Below, piece by piece: positions 49,304 through 58,103 of a stretch of DNA of 64,000 nt (position 1 is the stretch's first letter; each line of letters opens with the position of its first letter). The DNA is from Pseudomonas sp. PDM04. GTDB lineage: Bacteria > Pseudomonadota > Gammaproteobacteria > Pseudomonadales > Pseudomonadaceae. The notes beneath the pieces are model-generated. The model worked only from the letters and a program-made list of their open reading frames with translations, did not search any database and had not been told where the DNA came from. Where the stretch lies: positions 62,001-126,000 of the forward strand of contig NZ_JACVAI010000001.1 in the NCBI RefSeq assembly GCF_014851765.1. The letters are read 5' to 3'. Both the position numbers and the translations under genes were made by a program.

Positions 49304-49322
49304 TTTGCAAGGAGCTCGCCAA
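49304..49322 (-). promoter_or_regulatory. Sigma-54 (-24/-12) promoter upstream of the multicopper oxidase
   Basis: On the minus strand TTGGCGAGCTCCTTGCAAAA has GG-N10-GC spacing and close match to TGGCAC-N5-TTGCA. It is about 45 bp before the oxidase start codon. An inverted repeat CGGGGA..TCCCCG at 49429-49447, about 115 bp further upstream, is a candidate activator site. Confidence 0.7.
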
Positions 49323-49450
49323 ACCTGTAACAACTTATTACGAAAGCATTAATACTCGCGGAAACAATGGCTTATCAACATCAATGTGCCATGAGTGAAA
49401 AAAGGGGGTGGGGAATGGCACCCGCTAACGGGGAAATTTCATCCCCGGTT

Positions 49451-50899
49451 TCAGGGAAAACGCTTGAACGACAGGCGCACGCAGGTGCCCTCGCCTTCCC
49501 GACTGTCCAGGCTCACCGCACCGCCGCATCGTTCCATGATCCGCTTGACCAGCACCAGCCCGACACCGAGCCCACCCTGCTTGGTGGTGAAAAACGGACG
49601 AAACGCCATGCTGCGTTGTTCCTCGTTCATGCCTTTGCCGGTGTCGCGCAGCAGCACATCGACGCCCCGGGGATCGGCCGGTTCCAGCGTGATGGTCAAC
49701 GTTCCGCCCTTGTCCATGGCTTCCAGCGCATTGGCAATCAGACTGTTGAGGATTTGCGCCAACTGGATGGGCTGGCTGAGGACCATCGGCGTTTCCTGGG
49801 GTGCGAACACCACATTGACCCCGGCCTTGGCGATCTGCTGCTCAAAGGCCATGAGGCTGTCATGCAAGGCTGCCACCAGGTTCACCGACTCCGGTTCGTC
49901 ATGCAGCGGGCGCAAGGATTGAAGCAATTCGCGCACCCACTTCGACATGCGATCGACCTGGCCGATGATGTCGTTGATGTTCTTGCGTGCCGGGCCGCTG
50001 TCGAATTCCAGGGCCAGCTCGGCGCTGGAGCGAATGGTCGCCAGCGGGTTACGCAGACTGTGGGCCACCGCCGATGACATCTCGCCCAGGGCGACAAAGG
50101 TTTCGTTGCTGATCAGTTGCTTTTGTTGCGTCGCCAGCAGTATCGCCGCCCGCCGCACGATCCAGTACAACCCCAGGTAAATCAGCCCGCCGCCCAGGGC
50201 CGTTGCCAGCCAGATCAGCACCAGGCCGCGCTCCATGCGCTCGATCAGGTCCTTGGGCTCCTTGTAGATCTCGACCATGGCCGTGACGTTCTTGCCTTCG
50301 GCGTCGAACAGCGGGATGTAGTTTTCGATGAAGATGTATTGCGGTGGCGTGACGAACTTCTGCTCCATGCGAGCGTTGTCCACGTCGTGATAACTGGCCG
50401 ACACCGGGGTCTTGAATTCGAAGGCCTGGTCCAGGTCTTCGTCGGACTCGATGGTGGTGCCCATCAGCGCCGGGTTGGTCGACCAGATCACCATGCGGTC
50501 GGGGGCATAGATATTGGCCAGGATCACGTCAGGCAAGTGCTCGATATGATCCAGAAACTCGCCCCGGGCATTGGCCCGGGCCAGCGGATCGACATCGGTC
50601 AAATGGCGGTCCTGGCGCGGGTCGAGCAACTCGCCCATGGTCCGGACATTGGGGATCGAGACGTGGCGCACTTCGGCCGAGGCAATCGCCTGGATGAATT
50701 GCGAAGTCAGCAACGCGTCGCGCTGCACGCTCTCGGTAATCACGAAGCGTGTCGACACCGCCCCCAGCGCAATCGCCACGGTGCCGATCACCGCCATGCT
50801 GATCAGCGAAAACCAGCGCAGCAGGTTGAATGGCTGTTTGCGCGAACGCAGAAGAACATCGCCCTCCTCGTTCTGAAGGGTGTGTGTTGGCATGTTCAT
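49451..50899 (-). CDS. Sensor histidine kinase 2 (MnxS-like paralogue)
   Basis: A 482-residue kinase clearly paralogous to that at 43831-45327: same N-terminus (NLLRWFSLISM), periplasmic blocks (FLDHIEHLPDVILANIYAPDRMVIWSTNPALMG; IENYIPLFDAEGKNVTAMVEIYKEP) and the same H-box EMSSAVAHSLRNPLATIRSS. No response regulator is adjacent, so it probably phosphorylates the shared sigma-54 regulator, as described for the two sensors MnxS1/MnxS2 in P. putida GB-1. Start at 50899 (MNMPTHT) has GGGAAG about 9 bp upstream. It is divergent from the amyloid operon. Confidence 0.88.
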   Translation of the reverse strand: MNMPTHTLQNEEGDVLLRSRKQPFNLLRWFSLISMAVIGTVAIALGAVSTRFVITESVQRDALLTSQFIQAIASAEVRHVSIPNVRTMGELLDPRQDRHLTDVDPLARANARGEFLDHIEHLPDVILANIYAPDRMVIWSTNPALMGTTIESDEDLDQAFEFKTPVSASYHDVDNARMEQKFVTPPQYIFIENYIPLFDAEGKNVTAMVEIYKEPKDLIERMERGLVLIWLATALGGGLIYLGLYWIVRRAAILLATQQKQLISNETFVALGEMSSAVAHSLRNPLATIRSSAELALEFDSGPARKNINDIIGQVDRMSKWVRELLQSLRPLHDEPESVNLVAALHDSLMAFEQQIAKAGVNVVFAPQETPMVLSQPIQLAQILNSLIANALEAMDKGGTLTITLEPADPRGVDVLLRDTGKGMNEEQRSMAFRPFFTTKQGGLGVGLVLVKRIMERCGGAVSLDSREGEGTCVRLSFKRFP

Positions 50900-51039
50900 G
50901 GGCGTACTTCCCGACGACTCCCCCCTTTGGTTATAGCCCATGGCCACGCATTTGCCCGATATCGGGTTGAGGAACCGATGCGGGGTGTTTGGGCGTCGTC
51001 CCACCGAGGGCAAGCCCCTCTACAGCGAGTCATCCCCAC

Positions 51040-51061
51040 CTGTCCCCAAACCTGGGGACAG
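51040..51061. promoter_or_regulatory. Palindromic upstream activator site candidate
   Basis: CTGTCCCCA, a 4-base spacer (AACC), then TGGGGACAG: 9-bp perfect arms. Its centre is about 98 bp upstream of the -24 element at 51148, the usual place for binding of a NtrC-type activator. Confidence 0.6.
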
Positions 51062-51146
51062 TGGCCCGTTCGCGTCCGCGCCCCACATGCCTAGCCCAGG
51101 CCCGACATCCCGCAACAACGGGCCTCTCCTGACACTTTCAGGCTTT

Positions 51147-51161
51147 TGGTATGGAAGTTGC
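51147..51161 (+). promoter_or_regulatory. Sigma-54 (-24/-12) promoter of the amyloid operon
   Basis: TGGTATGGAAGTTGC has the invariant GG and GC exactly 10 bp apart. It lies 59 bp before the first gene of the operon at 51220. Confidence 0.72.
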
Positions 51162-51219
51162 CGAACCCCCTTCAACTGACCCATCCCCAGGGGGCAGGTC
51201 TTTGATAGAGGGAAAACCC

Positions 51220-52566
51220 ATGCACCCTTTACTGTCCAAAACCACGATCGCCCTGATCGTAAGTGCACTGGCCCAAGGCGCTGCCCAGGCCGCCCTGTTT
51301 GCCGTGGATCCGGGACCCTATGCACCGGCCAATGGCAATTTCGCTGCCTGGTACCAGGACTCTCACGGTCGGACCCTGGACCTGTGCCTGACAAAAGCTG
51401 TCAGTTCCAGGGCACCCATAGTCCCCGGCACACCGGCCTACATGTGCCTGTTGAACCCCAATCCCGGTATCTTCGACGACACGCAGCCCATCGTTTTCCC
51501 GGACAACTTTCCCGATGAAGCCTTCTGGTTCACCGGCGACGGTTCCATCGTCGATGCCGCGCGTGGTATCGACCTGACTTACGTCAGCGCCGTGGAAGCC
51601 GCTTTCGCCGCCGAAGATCCGAAGGAAGGTGACCAAGTCAGTTTCGGGCGTATCCGCATTCGCGTCGACGTGCCCACCGCCGGTATCTACACCATCACCC
51701 ACCCCTACGGCGTCGACATCTTCGACGTGCCGGCCGGTGGCCGTCGCGCGATCAACATGACCCGCGACATCGGCATCGGCTCACCGAAAACCTACGACGG
51801 CGCGCTCAAGAGCGACATCGGACCGTTCCTGCGCAGCGTCAATGGCCCCTACACCGAAACCAACCCGGCCACCGGTGCCGCCGAGCAATTCGTCGGCGAT
51901 CCGAACCTGGAAGAAGCCTTCACCGGCAGTCCGTTCAACACCAACTACATCCGCATCGAGGGGCCCAACGGCCTCGATCTGCGCACCACGGTCATGGCGA
52001 TTTCCGGCAAGTTGTCGACCGTCGCTCGCCCCACCCCGCTGATTGCCGAGCGCAGCACCTACTCTCGCAAAGCGGGCGACAGCGCCCCGGTGGCGCAACA
52101 GGATGTGTTCGTACTGGCCCCGCCGCCACCCGCCGTGGTGAAGCTGGACAGCAACACCCCGGTGCTGAACCTGACCGAAGCCGACACTACCGGCCACTGG
52201 TACGCACAGTCCTCCACCAACCCGACGCTACCCGCCAACCTGGTGGTGACCGCGGACAACCACCTGGCCATCCCCAGCAGTACGCCGACCTCACGGAGCC
52301 TGCCGCTGACCGACCTGGTGGTGATCTCGCAAGCCCAATACAACCTGAGCAACAGCACACTCACCATCGTCGCCTCCAGCAGCGATGAAACCTCGCCACC
52401 GGTCCTGACCGCCACCTCCGGCACCGGTGTCGCCATCGGCACCCTGAGTGGCCCCGGCGCAGAGAAAACCCTGTCGACCGGCATCACGCCGATTCCACCG
52501 GCCAAGGTTCGGGTGACGTCCGCCAATGGCGGCACCGATATCGAAGACGTGGTCATCGTGCAATGA
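51220..52566 (+). CDS. Secreted protein A, unknown family (paralogue of next gene)
   Basis: A 448-residue protein with signal peptide MHPLLSKTTIALIVSALAQGAAQA. The first 300 residues are paralogous to the next gene: GIFDDTQPIVFPDNFPDEAFWF, GDQVSFGRIRIRVDVPTAGIYTITHPYG, GRRAINMTRDIGIG and GSPFNTNYIR. The rest is Ser/Thr/Pro-rich, beta-like. I recognise no domain. First gene behind the sigma-54 promoter with site AGAGGGAAAACCC; its end overlaps the next ORF by 4 bp if the next gene starts at 52563. Likely extracellular, acting with the curlins. Confidence 0.85.
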   Translation: MHPLLSKTTIALIVSALAQGAAQAALFAVDPGPYAPANGNFAAWYQDSHGRTLDLCLTKAVSSRAPIVPGTPAYMCLLNPNPGIFDDTQPIVFPDNFPDEAFWFTGDGSIVDAARGIDLTYVSAVEAAFAAEDPKEGDQVSFGRIRIRVDVPTAGIYTITHPYGVDIFDVPAGGRRAINMTRDIGIGSPKTYDGALKSDIGPFLRSVNGPYTETNPATGAAEQFVGDPNLEEAFTGSPFNTNYIRIEGPNGLDLRTTVMAISGKLSTVARPTPLIAERSTYSRKAGDSAPVAQQDVFVLAPPPPAVVKLDSNTPVLNLTEADTTGHWYAQSSTNPTLPANLVVTADNHLAIPSSTPTSRSLPLTDLVVISQAQYNLSNSTLTIVASSSDETSPPVLTATSGTGVAIGTLSGPGAEKTLSTGITPIPPAKVRVTSANGGTDIEDVVIVQ

Positions 52567-52601
52567 ACGCTCTCATGCCCAGACCCGCATCAGGAGGCAT
52601 C

Positions 52602-54851
52602 ATGAACAAGTGGCCACGCACCGCGCTCAACGCGCTAGGGCTGACTCTTTCGTTGTCCGGCAGTGCGTTCGCGCAACTCGCCGCCGTCGACCTCGGCCCC
52701 TACACCTTTGCCACGGGGAAATTCCCCATGTGGTATCAGGACAACAATTTGCTGTCGCTGGAACTGTGCCAGTCGCGGGCCACCAGCACCCGCGCCCCCG
52801 GCGCCCCTGGCGCCCCCGCCTACATGTGCATCCTGAACCCGGAGCCGGGCATTTTCGACGACACCCAGCCCATGGTGTTCCCGGATAACTGGCCGCCGGA
52901 AGCCTTCTGGTTCCTCGCCGAAACCAGCATCAACGATGTCGGCGGCTATGGCGTGGACGCCTACGTAGCGGGGATCGAAGCGGCCTTCGCCGCAGAGAAC
53001 CCGGTTGACGGCGACCAGGCCAGCTTCGCGCGGATTCGCATCCGGGTGAACATTCCCGTGGCTGGCACTTACGTCATCACCCACCCCTACGGTCAGGAGA
53101 CGATCAACGTCACCGCACCGGGCCGGCGGGCGATCAACATCACCCGCGACATCGGCATCGGCGCACCGGGCAACTTCTCCGGCGCGCTCAATGGCGAGGT
53201 CGGGCCCTTCCTGCGCGGTGCCGGCGGCCCCTACACCGAGGTCAACCCGGACACCACCGCCGTCGAGACCTTCATCGGCGACCCGAACATCTCCGAGCCG
53301 GTGACCGGCAGCCCGTTCAACACCAACTTCCTGCGCGTCCAGGGTCCGGCCGGGACCATCCAGACCAACCTGTTCACCGTTTCCGGCAAAATCCTCGACA
53401 GCCGCGCACAAACCCCTGTGGACATCGGCCGTGCCACTTACCGTCGCACCTCCACGGGCCCAGGCACCAGCAGTACCCGGGTGGAGGTCTTCGGCAAATC
53501 GGCGAACAGTTCGACCCTGTGCTTCCGCGAAAGCGTGGCCCTGGTTGCCGGACCACCGCCGACCCCCTGCCTGACCAGCATGCTCGGCGACGGCCGGGGC
53601 GAGTACTTCGGTCATCGCCTGACGGGCAGCACCGTTCCACCGCTGGTGGTGCTCACCGCCACCGATCCGAGCGGTGTGACCCGGCCGACCGCCGTGTCGA
53701 GCAAAGTCAGCGACGTGGTGAAAGTGCAGACCGCGCGCTACAACTGGAGCAACCACAGCCTGCTGATCGAAGCCATTTCGTCCGATGAAGTGGCGGTGCC
53801 GGACATGGTCGCCCAGGGCTACGGACGGCTGTCGAAGTCCGGCACCCTGCAACGCCTGACCGTCGCTGACCTGACCCAGCCACCGGCCAGCGTGACGATC
53901 AAGTCTTCGGCGGGTGGCAGCGATACCGAACCGGTCGTGGTAGTCGGCAGCGCCCCGGACAGCGGCGAGAACCAGGCGCCGATTGCTGTCGCCGACACCG
54001 GCAGCACCAGCTTCGGCGTACCGATCACCCTCAGCCTGCTGGCCAACGACAGCGATCCGGACGGCAACACGCCGCTCGCCATCACCGCGCTGACCCAACC
54101 GGCCACCGGGCAAGGCAGTGTGACGCTGAGCGGCACCACCGCCGTCGTCTACACCCCGCCCGCCGTGGTCAATGCGCCACTGACCACGACCTTCACCTAC
54201 AAGGCTCAGGACATCAAAGGCCTGGCCTCGACGACGGCGGCGACCGTGACCATCAACGTGGCCCCCAACCAGGCGCCAACGGCCGTGGCCGACAGCATCG
54301 CGACCCTGGGTGTGTCGGTGCCCATCAACGTGCTCGTCAACGACACCGATCCGGAAGGCAACCTACCGCTCGCGGTGGCCAGCTTCAGTCAGCCCCCTGC
54401 CGGGCGAGGCAGCGTGACCAGCAACGGCACGGTGCTGACCTACAACCCACCGGCCACCGTCACCACGGCGTTCACCACGACCTTCACCTACTTCGTACGG
54501 GACAGCTTCGGCGCCGTGTCGACAGCACCGGCGACGGTCACTGTGCAGGTCTCGCCACGGCCACCGGCAGAAAACTTCGCCGTGACCGCCGCCACCGTGA
54601 CCGCGCGTTCCAACAACCGCTTCACCTGGGACTTCACGGGCACCTCGTCGGTGACCACCGGCAACACCATCACCGTTCAGGTCACCACCCCGACCGGGCT
54701 GCAGACACTGGGCACCACCACGGTACCGGTGACCGGACGCTGGCGGCTGACGGTGAACAACACGACCACGGTGATTCCATCGGCCAACCCGACGGCGACC
54801 ATCACCTCGTCCCAAGGCACCGTGCGCACGGTGCAAGTGATCTCCAACTGA
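52602..54851 (+). CDS. Secreted protein B with Ig-like/cadherin-type repeats (paralogue of protein A)
   Basis: A 749-residue exported protein. The N-terminal part (about 25-290) repeats the protein A domain (GIFDDTQPMVFPDNWPPEAFWF, GDQASFARIRIRVNIPVAGTYVITHPYG, GRRAINITRDIGIG, GSPFNTNFLR). After about 460 come two Big_9/VCBS-like repeats with QAPIAVADTGSTSFGVPITLSLLANDSDPDGN and QAPTAVADSIATLGVSVPINVLVNDTDPEGN, which usually bind calcium. The ATG at 52602 has CAGGAGGCATC; an earlier ATG at 52563 overlaps gene A. It could be a matrix or adhesin component of the curli-type fibre. Function unknown. Confidence 0.85.
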   Translation: MNKWPRTALNALGLTLSLSGSAFAQLAAVDLGPYTFATGKFPMWYQDNNLLSLELCQSRATSTRAPGAPGAPAYMCILNPEPGIFDDTQPMVFPDNWPPEAFWFLAETSINDVGGYGVDAYVAGIEAAFAAENPVDGDQASFARIRIRVNIPVAGTYVITHPYGQETINVTAPGRRAINITRDIGIGAPGNFSGALNGEVGPFLRGAGGPYTEVNPDTTAVETFIGDPNISEPVTGSPFNTNFLRVQGPAGTIQTNLFTVSGKILDSRAQTPVDIGRATYRRTSTGPGTSSTRVEVFGKSANSSTLCFRESVALVAGPPPTPCLTSMLGDGRGEYFGHRLTGSTVPPLVVLTATDPSGVTRPTAVSSKVSDVVKVQTARYNWSNHSLLIEAISSDEVAVPDMVAQGYGRLSKSGTLQRLTVADLTQPPASVTIKSSAGGSDTEPVVVVGSAPDSGENQAPIAVADTGSTSFGVPITLSLLANDSDPDGNTPLAITALTQPATGQGSVTLSGTTAVVYTPPAVVNAPLTTTFTYKAQDIKGLASTTAATVTINVAPNQAPTAVADSIATLGVSVPINVLVNDTDPEGNLPLAVASFSQPPAGRGSVTSNGTVLTYNPPATVTTAFTTTFTYFVRDSFGAVSTAPATVTVQVSPRPPAENFAVTAATVTARSNNRFTWDFTGTSSVTTGNTITVQVTTPTGLQTLGTTTVPVTGRWRLTVNNTTTVIPSANPTATITSSQGTVRTVQVISN

Positions 54852-54909
54852 GCCGCGCCCCATCGACCACCCGGTTGATGGGGCCGCCCTCGCCCCAAAG
54901 GACAAGACC

Positions 54910-55371
54910 ATGAAAACGTCGACCGCCGCCCTGCTCTGCCTGCTTCTGCTCTGCAGCAGCGCAGGCGTACGCGCCGACGATTTGATGGACAACGACGACC
55001 TGGGCCCCGGCGCCGACCTCGGCGAGTTGCCCCTACCGGTCGGCCAACAGGCGCTGATCGACCAGAACGGCCAGGCCAACGTGGCGTTGCTGCAACAGAA
55101 CGGCCAGTCGTTGCTCGGCACCATCGTCCAGTCGGGCAGCAACCAGGAAGCCTACATCCTGCAACAAGGCAGCGACCTGATGGCGATGATCACCCAGCAA
55201 GGCTACGGCAACTCGGCCTCGATCACCCAGGCCGGCAGCCAGAATCGCGCGCAGATTTCCCAGAACGGCAACAACAACGACGCCAGCATCGACCAGGCCG
55301 GCACGGGGCTTTCCAGCGCCGTGAACCAGTCGGGAAACGGCATGAGCGTTTCGGTCAAACAATACCGCTGA
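54910..55371 (+). CDS. csgB: Minor curlin (CsgB-like nucleator)
   Basis: A 153-residue exported protein with signal peptide ending RA (MKTSTAALLCLLLLCSSAGVRA). About five curlin repeats of the type Q-x-G-x2-N-x-A-x3-Q follow: QNGQANVALLQQNG, QSGSNQEAYILQQG, QQGYGNSASITQAG, SQNRAQISQNGNNNDASIDQAG and NQSGNGMSVSVKQ. Small size and position before the large curlin fit the surface nucleator CsgB. It belongs to the operon started at 51220. Confidence 0.88.
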   Translation: MKTSTAALLCLLLLCSSAGVRADDLMDNDDLGPGADLGELPLPVGQQALIDQNGQANVALLQQNGQSLLGTIVQSGSNQEAYILQQGSDLMAMITQQGYGNSASITQAGSQNRAQISQNGNNNDASIDQAGTGLSSAVNQSGNGMSVSVKQYR

Positions 55372-55398
55372 AGCACTGCACCCCTTGGAGGTTTCATC

Positions 55399-56844
55399 AT
55401 GTTCAAACTGACGCCCCTCACCGCCGCCATCCTGGTCATGGTCAGTGCCCAGGCCATGGCCGACGACAGCGTTTCCCTGCAGGACCAGACCGGCACCGCC
55501 AACGTCGCCGATGTGAAGCAGACAGCGGCGCCCTTCAGTACCGCCACCCAGCAGCAACTCGGCCAGGGCAACGACGCGGCCGCGGTGCAAGACACCGCCA
55601 CCAGCACCATCGACCAGCACCAGGTCGGTGACTACAACGCCGGGTACGGCGAGCAGTTGTTCGAAGACAACAGCACCATCACCCAGCAACAGGTCGGCGC
55701 CCTGAACATCAGCCACGCCAGCCAGTCCATCGGCGTGGGCGGCAACGAAGCGCTGCAACAGCAACAAGGCAGCGGCAACTTCTCGTTCATCTACCAGGAA
55801 GAACAGGAAGCCACCTCTGCACGAACCTTCCAGGTCGGCGACAGCAACGAGGCCAACATCGAACAGGTCGGCCTGGGCCTGGCCAACTCCGCGACGGTCA
55901 ACCAGGTCGGCATCGCCAACTACGGCACCGCCGAGCAGTCGGGTCAAACCAACGGACAGATCACCATCAACCAGACGGGCGAAAGCAACTACGCCTATTC
56001 CGACCAGAGCTTCGGCAGCGACAGCAGCGCCACCATCAACCAGCTCGGCGTGCTCAACGGCACTGAAATCTGGCAGGACGACCAACGCAACAGCCAGGCC
56101 AAAGTCGACCAGATGGGCACCAGCAACGAAACCATCGTCGACCAGAGCTTCGGCGAAAACAACGTTGCCCAGGTCCTGCAGGTCGGCGACCTCAACGCCA
56201 TCTATGCCGACCAGTTCAACTCCGTCGGCTCGGCCTTGACGCTGTACCAGGAAGGCACGAACAACGTGCACTTCACCTACCAGAGCGGCGACAGCCACGT
56301 CCTCACCGCCAACTCGGTGGGCAGCCAGAACAAGGTCTACGCCAGCAACTGGAAAGGCCCGCAAACCGGTGGCCAGTTCGGCAGCAACCAGCGCGCGACC
56401 ATCAACCAGAACGGCACCGCCAACGTCGCCAACTTCACCCAGGACGGCATCGGCCACATCCTGACCACCAACCAGAGCGGCTCAGGCAACAAAACCACGA
56501 TCAACCAGGCGGATGCCTTCAACGAGCTGTACTTCGACCAGAACGGCAGCGACAACCTCCTCATCGCCGACCAGCGCGGCACCACCAACCTGGCCATGGG
56601 CAGCAGCAACGGCATGGGCAACACCACCGACTTCACCCAGTCCGGCACCGGCAACGAGGCCTACACCACCCAGAACGGCAACGACAACATGATCACGGTC
56701 AAACAGGCCGACACCCAGAACGTGACCTACGTGAACCAGGGCGGCACCGGCAACATTGCCAATGTCGACCAGAGTGGCGTGACACAGATGGCGACGATTC
56801 AACAGATGGGCATGGACAACCGGGCGACCGTGTTGCAGCAATAA
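55399..56844 (+). CDS. csgA: Major curlin (CsgA-like), unusually long
   Basis: A 481-residue amyloid subunit, over three times E. coli CsgA (151). After signal peptide MFKLTPLTAAILVMVSAQAMA come roughly 20 degenerate curlin repeats of about 22 residues, with alternating N-x-A-x-I-x-Q and Q-x-G-x2-N motifs, such as GDSNEANIEQVG, NSATVNQVGIANYGTAEQSG, QRATINQNGTANVANFTQ and NIANVDQSG. It would be secreted through CsgG (59492-60349) and polymerise outside. It is the last gene of the sigma-54 operon; a strong terminator follows. Ribosome site TTGGAGG. Confidence 0.9.
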   Translation: MFKLTPLTAAILVMVSAQAMADDSVSLQDQTGTANVADVKQTAAPFSTATQQQLGQGNDAAAVQDTATSTIDQHQVGDYNAGYGEQLFEDNSTITQQQVGALNISHASQSIGVGGNEALQQQQGSGNFSFIYQEEQEATSARTFQVGDSNEANIEQVGLGLANSATVNQVGIANYGTAEQSGQTNGQITINQTGESNYAYSDQSFGSDSSATINQLGVLNGTEIWQDDQRNSQAKVDQMGTSNETIVDQSFGENNVAQVLQVGDLNAIYADQFNSVGSALTLYQEGTNNVHFTYQSGDSHVLTANSVGSQNKVYASNWKGPQTGGQFGSNQRATINQNGTANVANFTQDGIGHILTTNQSGSGNKTTINQADAFNELYFDQNGSDNLLIADQRGTTNLAMGSSNGMGNTTDFTQSGTGNEAYTTQNGNDNMITVKQADTQNVTYVNQGGTGNIANVDQSGVTQMATIQQMGMDNRATVLQQ

Positions 56845-56852
56845 GCGCGGGT

Positions 56853-56891
56853 AAAAAAACCGCGGCCCTGGTGAGGGTCGCGGTTTTTTTT
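56853..56891. terminator. Bidirectional terminator after csgA
   Basis: AAAAAAACCGCG and CGCGGTTTTTTTT enclose CCCT-GGTG-AGGG, with a T-tract on both strands. It serves csgA and the convergent DUF6124 gene. Confidence 0.9.
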
Positions 56892-56897
56892 GGGGGA

Positions 56898-57224
56898 TCA
56901 ATGCGGTGCCTGGAGCTCCAGATTATCCAGCGCCCGATTCACCGCCAGGTCCGCCAGCATGATGATCTGCTGGATACCCAACAGCATGTGGCGTTGCGGA
57001 CCGTCGACGAATACCGAGAGATCACCGGCCATGACGCTGGCTGAAGCGAGTGATTCACAGGCACTGGCGAGCAGGGTTTCGGTATCGATGTCCGGGGCGA
57101 TGGAGAACATTGTGCTGGGGGTGTGAGGTGACGCGGTATTCGGCAGCGATGGATCAAAAGCCGGGTCGTCGGCAGATTCGCTTTGTGAGGGTGATTCAGG
57201 GGGATTGGGCGTTGGTTTTGGCAT
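56898..57224 (-). CDS. DUF6124 family protein, copy 1
   Basis: A 108-residue protein: a Pro/Ser-rich disordered N-terminus (MPKPTPNPPESPSQSESADD) and the conserved core STMFSIAPDIDTETLLASACESLASASVMAGDL...RHMLLGIQQIIMLADLAVNRALDNL, a helical family common in Pseudomonas and of unknown function (related to DUF3077-type proteins). The coding region is nearly identical to copy 2: over 324 aligned bases from 56907 I see only two differences. The ATG at 57224 is preceded by a structured leader. Confidence 0.8.
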   Translation of the reverse strand: MPKPTPNPPESPSQSESADDPAFDPSLPNTASPHTPSTMFSIAPDIDTETLLASACESLASASVMAGDLSVFVDGPQRHMLLGIQQIIMLADLAVNRALDNLELQAPH

Positions 57225-57458
57225 GGTGAAAGCTCCTGTGACAATCGGAGCCACCAGTACTCGTCGCTAAACAAGTGAAGGTGGCGGCTGTACGAAGGTT
57301 AGCGAACCGGTCACAGGTAAACCCGGCAGACCCGAAGGTCTCCGACGCACAGCCACCATAAATGAATGACAGGCGAAAAACGCTTGCAATCATTGCCGGA
57401 GGACTTGTGTCCCTGTAAGTGTTCGAGTCGCTAAACCCGATCGCTGAATGGGCAGCGA
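57225..57458 (-). ncRNA. Structured 5' leader of DUF6124 copy 1
   Basis: In plus-strand terms TCGCTAA (57264-57270) and an identical element at 57428-57434 can each pair with TTAGCGA (57299-57305). AGACC-CGAA-GGTCT (57328-57341) gives a UUCG-capped hairpin on the minus strand, and GTGGCGGCTGT pairs with ACAGCCAC around it. 57441-57458 is another hairpin. Copy 2 keeps all elements with compensatory changes. The two mutually exclusive pairings suggest a switch; the signal is unknown. Confidence 0.6.
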
Positions 57459-57620
57459 TGCGCAAACGTTAGAGACCCAAGCCAAGGCACACAAGCCGGC
57501 GGATTCTGGCGTAGTTGTAGGCAACGGCGCAAGGCATCGTAATGGTGGAAGGGTCCTACGGAAGAAGCCGACCAAGAAGAAATCCCTTTGTAGGAGCCCA
57601 TCAAACCCACCCAACCACGA

Positions 57621-57986
57621 GGCCGAGCGTTAGCTCGCCTTGCGCTTTTGATCTTGCTTTTGCTCTTGCTTTTGATCCACCCGCCCCTTCGGAAGGCTGA
57701 GTGGAGGCATTCATCCGGGGAGTGGGCGCGCAGCGCCGTGCGGCGAAGCCGCACACATCGAGAGGAGGTGCAGCGCAGCAAACCGGAGGCGATGTCCCCG
57801 GAGGAATGCCGCAGCGAAGGAACGCCGAGCCCAAGCGAGGGGCCGGACGCCGGGGCGAGCGTTTTTTGGTTACTTTTTTTGGCGCTTGTAAAAAAGTGAC
57901 CCGCTGTAAGAGCGGAACCATAAGCAGCCGTTACCGCAGAAACGGATATGTACACCAGCAAGAACATGGTCGACAGACAAACCGCC
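57621..57986. repeat. Dispersed GC-rich repeat, copy 1
   Basis: About 365 bp beginning GGCCGAGCGTTAGCTCGCC and ending GGTCGACAGACAAACCGCC, closely matched at 58918-59275. It contains inverted segments (GCCGTGCGGCGAAGCCGCAC) and the block TTTTGGTTACTTTTTTTGGC. Such elements are scattered in P. fluorescens-group genomes. No supported gene. A REP unit follows at 57987-58012. Confidence 0.8.
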
Positions 57987-58103
57987 ATCGCGAGCAGGCT
58001 CGCTCCCACAAGGGTTATGGGTAAATTCGCCAATTCCCGGGTGGCCGTGAGACCGTCTTCGCTGGCAAGCCAGCTCCCAAAGGAGCCGCGTGCATCCGAT
58101 CTA

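Noticed and set aside
54910..56844. Fap-type functional amyloid (FapB/FapC) of Pseudomonas
   Set aside because: The repeats are short curlin units (QxGxxNxA), and true csgE, csgF and csgG are present nearby; no FapA, FapD or FapF.
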